Position numbers and translations under genes: made by a program. The notes beneath the pieces are model-generated. The model searched no databases and was not told the DNA's origin. It saw only the letters and a list, made by a program, of their open reading frames with translations. From positions 1-7,533 of the forward strand of contig DHWR01000261.1 of the NCBI GenBank assembly GCA_002413265.1: 7,533 nt of DNA, in the 5' to 3' direction. This document shows positions 5,576 to 7,533 of this stretch, piece by piece (position 1 is the first letter of the stretch; each line of letters begins with the position of its first letter). Source of the stretch: Chloroflexi bacterium UBA5177 (GTDB taxonomy: Bacteria > Chloroflexota > UBA5177).

Positions 5576-7533
5576 TTGTCCTCGCGCCTTCGCAAAATCA
5601 TCCTTACCGGTATGGCGTTGAGCGGAGCCCTGGCGCCTCTTACTGCGCATATCAGAGTCGCCTCCGCGCTAGGAACCGACAGTTCAGCCCTTCCGGGCTA
5701 CGTACCAGCGGAGGTTGCAAGCGGCCACGCGGTTCTGATCGGTTATCACCGGGCGACTGACACCCTGTCGCTAGCCGTCGTGCTCCGCCTCCGCAACCCG
5801 GCGGCTGTCGACCAGTTTCTCAAGGTCAGAGAGATAGCCACGTCCCGAGAGTATCGAACTAGTCTCACTCAGCAACAGGCAAACGACCAGTATAACCCCA
5901 CCGAGACTCAAGAGGGCGACGTGAAAGCATGGCTTCAGTCCAACGGCTTCTCGGTCGTGCGAACGTACCCAAATCGCATACTGGTAGATGCCAGAGGTTC
6001 GACTGCCCAAACCGAAACCATGCTCCATGTGGTCATCAACGATTACTCGACGCAGATCAATGGAAAGACCGCAACTTTCTACGCACCTGCCCAAGATCCA
6101 ACTGTGCCAGGGGGCGTAGCGAGCGAGCTCGAGAGCATTTCCGGGCTTGATGACTATCCTCGAGTGCAGAACCTGACTAACGGGATCGCCCACAACGTAA
6201 GCCCGTACTACCCGCAAGATTTTGCCAACGCTTATGACGTTAACCCGCTATGGAATCAGGGATACACGGGCACGGGCCAGCACATCGCCATCACGCTGGC
6301 GGCCGCTCCGCCATCCGACTCAACGCTGCAGCGTTTTAACTCGGTTACGGGGGCGAGCGTGGCAACGGTTGGCAACGGTCGCCTCAAGGTGTTTGCCCCG
6401 GCCGATCTGTCCGCGACCGGAACGTCCGTTCCGGAAGCCGGGGAGGATGTGGAAGCTTCCAGCGGACTGGCCCCGAGCGCGACCATCGACTTCTACGAGG
6501 TATCCGTGGACAGTAACGGAGCTGCAACGACGGGTGGAGTTCAAAACGCGCTGAACGAAGCCGGTACTGACTCCAGCAATAACTGGCAGATCTCAAATAG
6601 CTATGGCATCGACTGCGAGCTGACTTCGACTGGACAACCCAGCCCTGTAATGGGGGCAATAGAAACAATCCTGAAGACGAACACTGCAACGGGCCACGAC
6701 TACCTCTTCGGATCCGGAGATAACGGGCAATTCTGCGAAGACCGGCAAGGCGTGTTCTACCCGTCGGCGAGCTGGTACGTAACGAGCGTCGGAGGCACAA
6801 CATTTTCAGCTGCTGTTAACGGAGGGTACCCGGGTGAGAAGGTGTGGAACGCCGGTACGGTAGTGATTGATGGCATTACCGAGCCCAGAACGTCAGGAGG
6901 CGGGTACAGTGGCGTGTACGGGAGACCCAGCTGGCAAGCGTCTACGCCGAACGTCGACCCCGCGCAGAATGCAAGGGGATTCCCGGACGTAGCGGCTGAC
7001 GCTGACCCCAGCACCGGGCAGTTCATCTGTTACGGCACAAACGCGACTTGCACGGGCGACGCGATCCCCAGGGGAACCGCTCCGGCGGGCGATGGAACAA
7101 GTCTTGCCACGCCGCTCTGGGCAGGGATTATGGCACTACTCAATCAATACGTGACTCAGCACAATAGGCCGATTCTCGGGTTCGTAAATCCGACTCTGTA
7201 TGCCCTAGGCGATAATAGCCAGCCGTACACTCCGTTTCACGACGTCACGGTTGGCGATAACGGGATTTGGGGCGCTGAGCCGGGCTGGGATCCCGTGACA
7301 GGCTGGGGATCGCCCGATGCGTGGAACATCGCTCGGGACCTGCCGGTCTCGATGTCGTATGAGGCGGAGGCGGCCGCCAACACCGTTACTGCGCCCGCGG
7401 TAGTGGCCAGTTGCTCCATTTGCTCGGGCGGACAGAAGGTCTCAGGCATCAGCGCGACCGGGAAGCTGCAGTTCAATCAGGTAAACGTGGGCAGCGAGGG
7501 AAACTACCAGATTACGGTGTCCTACCTATATCC
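5576..7533 (+). CDS. Secreted S53 family peptidase (sedolisin/kumamolisin-like) with C-terminal CBM35/CBM6-like module, 3' end missing
   Basis: Exported serine-carboxyl endopeptidase, a family that usually works at acid pH. The frame is open from TTG 5576 to the window edge (652 full codons, no stop). Residues 1-31 form a signal peptide (basic RLRK, hydrophobic ILTGMALSGALAPL, likely cleavage after ASA). About 45-190 is the activation propeptide (VLIGYHRA, SLTQQQANDQYNP). The catalytic domain starts near 210 (YPQDFANAYDVNPLW, GTGQHIAI). Expected catalytic residues are present: E287 and D291 (EAGEDVEASSGLAP), oxyanion D382 (FGSGDNG) and nucleophile S509 (GDGTSLATPLWAGI). The calcium site FHDVTVGDNG (D556) and GWDPVTGWGSPD (D572) closes the domain. 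From ~594 a carbohydrate-binding module begins (YEAEAAANT, then SCSICSGGQKV with C613/C616) and is cut off. It likely digests proteins on a polysaccharide-rich surface, giving peptides to the divergently encoded binding protein; that link is inferred. Confidence 0.93.
   Translation, partial: MSSRLRKIILTGMALSGALAPLTAHIRVASALGTDSSALPGYVPAEVASGHAVLIGYHRATDTLSLAVVLRLRNPAAVDQFLKVREIATSREYRTSLTQQQANDQYNPTETQEGDVKAWLQSNGFSVVRTYPNRILVDARGSTAQTETMLHVVINDYSTQINGKTATFYAPAQDPTVPGGVASELESISGLDDYPRVQNLTNGIAHNVSPYYPQDFANAYDVNPLWNQGYTGTGQHIAITLAAAPPSDSTLQRFNSVTGASVATVGNGRLKVFAPADLSATGTSVPEAGEDVEASSGLAPSATIDFYEVSVDSNGAATTGGVQNALNEAGTDSSNNWQISNSYGIDCELTSTGQPSPVMGAIETILKTNTATGHDYLFGSGDNGQFCEDRQGVFYPSASWYVTSVGGTTFSAAVNGGYPGEKVWNAGTVVIDGITEPRTSGGGYSGVYGRPSWQASTPNVDPAQNARGFPDVAADADPSTGQFICYGTNATCTGDAIPRGTAPAGDGTSLATPLWAGIMALLNQYVTQHNRPILGFVNPTLYALGDNSQPYTPFHDVTVGDNGIWGAEPGWDPVTGWGSPDAWNIARDLPVSMSYEAEAAANTVTAPAVVASCSICSGGQKVSGISATGKLQFNQVNVGSEGNYQITVSYLY

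Noticed and set aside
5771..6217. Minus-strand open frame of 148 codons inside the peptidase propeptide
   Set aside because: It lies antisense to the continuous S53 frame and shows no recognisable motif.
6384..6803. Minus-strand open frame of 139 codons inside the peptidase catalytic domain
   Set aside because: Arg/Ser-rich antisense shadow of the catalytic domain, including the SGDNG region on the other strand.
1..7533. CRISPR array, tRNA, rRNA or insertion sequence
   Set aside because: No regular repeat-spacer pattern, tRNA-like cloverleaf, rRNA motif or transposase was seen on either strand by eye.

Overview
The window comes from a GC-rich bacterium, most likely uncultured and from soil. 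The gene families (S53 sedolisin, DppA-type solute-binding protein, RfaE1-like sugar kinase, GAF sensor kinase, MoaD/BNR pair) would suit Actinobacteriota, Chloroflexota or Dormibacterota-like lineages. Nothing here fixes the phylum. The first 15 bases match a Nextera transposase mosaic end, so position 1 is probably the raw end of a contig.

Left block, minus strand, read from right to left: a MoaD/ThiS-type ubiquitin-like protein with a Gly-Gly tail (3365-3072), a seven-Asp-box beta-propeller (3047-1947), a PfkB/RfaE1-like sugar kinase (1904-885), and a GAF-GAF-HATPase sensor histidine kinase (868 to the left edge). Gaps of 24, 42 and 16 bases and one shared strand suggest an operon. The histidine kinase is damaged. 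It has a one-base insertion in a C run at 611-613 and probably a second at 231-232. A junction near 248-268 joins the second GAF domain directly to the last part of the ATPase domain, so the HisKA domain and N box are missing. Both indels and the junction lie near the contig end, so assembly or amplification error is as likely as real decay.

Middle: a secreted family 5 ABC solute-binding protein (5356-3596, minus), with no permease or ATPase genes beside it in this window. A gap of 230 bases separates it from the MoaD operon.

Right block, plus strand: a large gene that starts at TTG 5576 behind a strong Shine-Dalgarno and stays open to the right edge, about 652 codons. It encodes a secreted S53 (sedolisin/kumamolisin) peptidase with signal peptide, activation propeptide, complete catalytic residues and calcium site, followed by the start of a CBM35/CBM6-like carbohydrate-binding module.

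The solute-binding gene and the peptidase diverge from a 219-base region. It holds a good sigma-70 promoter for the peptidase and three CGTAT-centred sites, two of them forming an inverted repeat. The inferred picture is a protein-scavenging pair: an exported acid protease releases peptides and a peptide-type binding protein captures them, possibly under one regulator.
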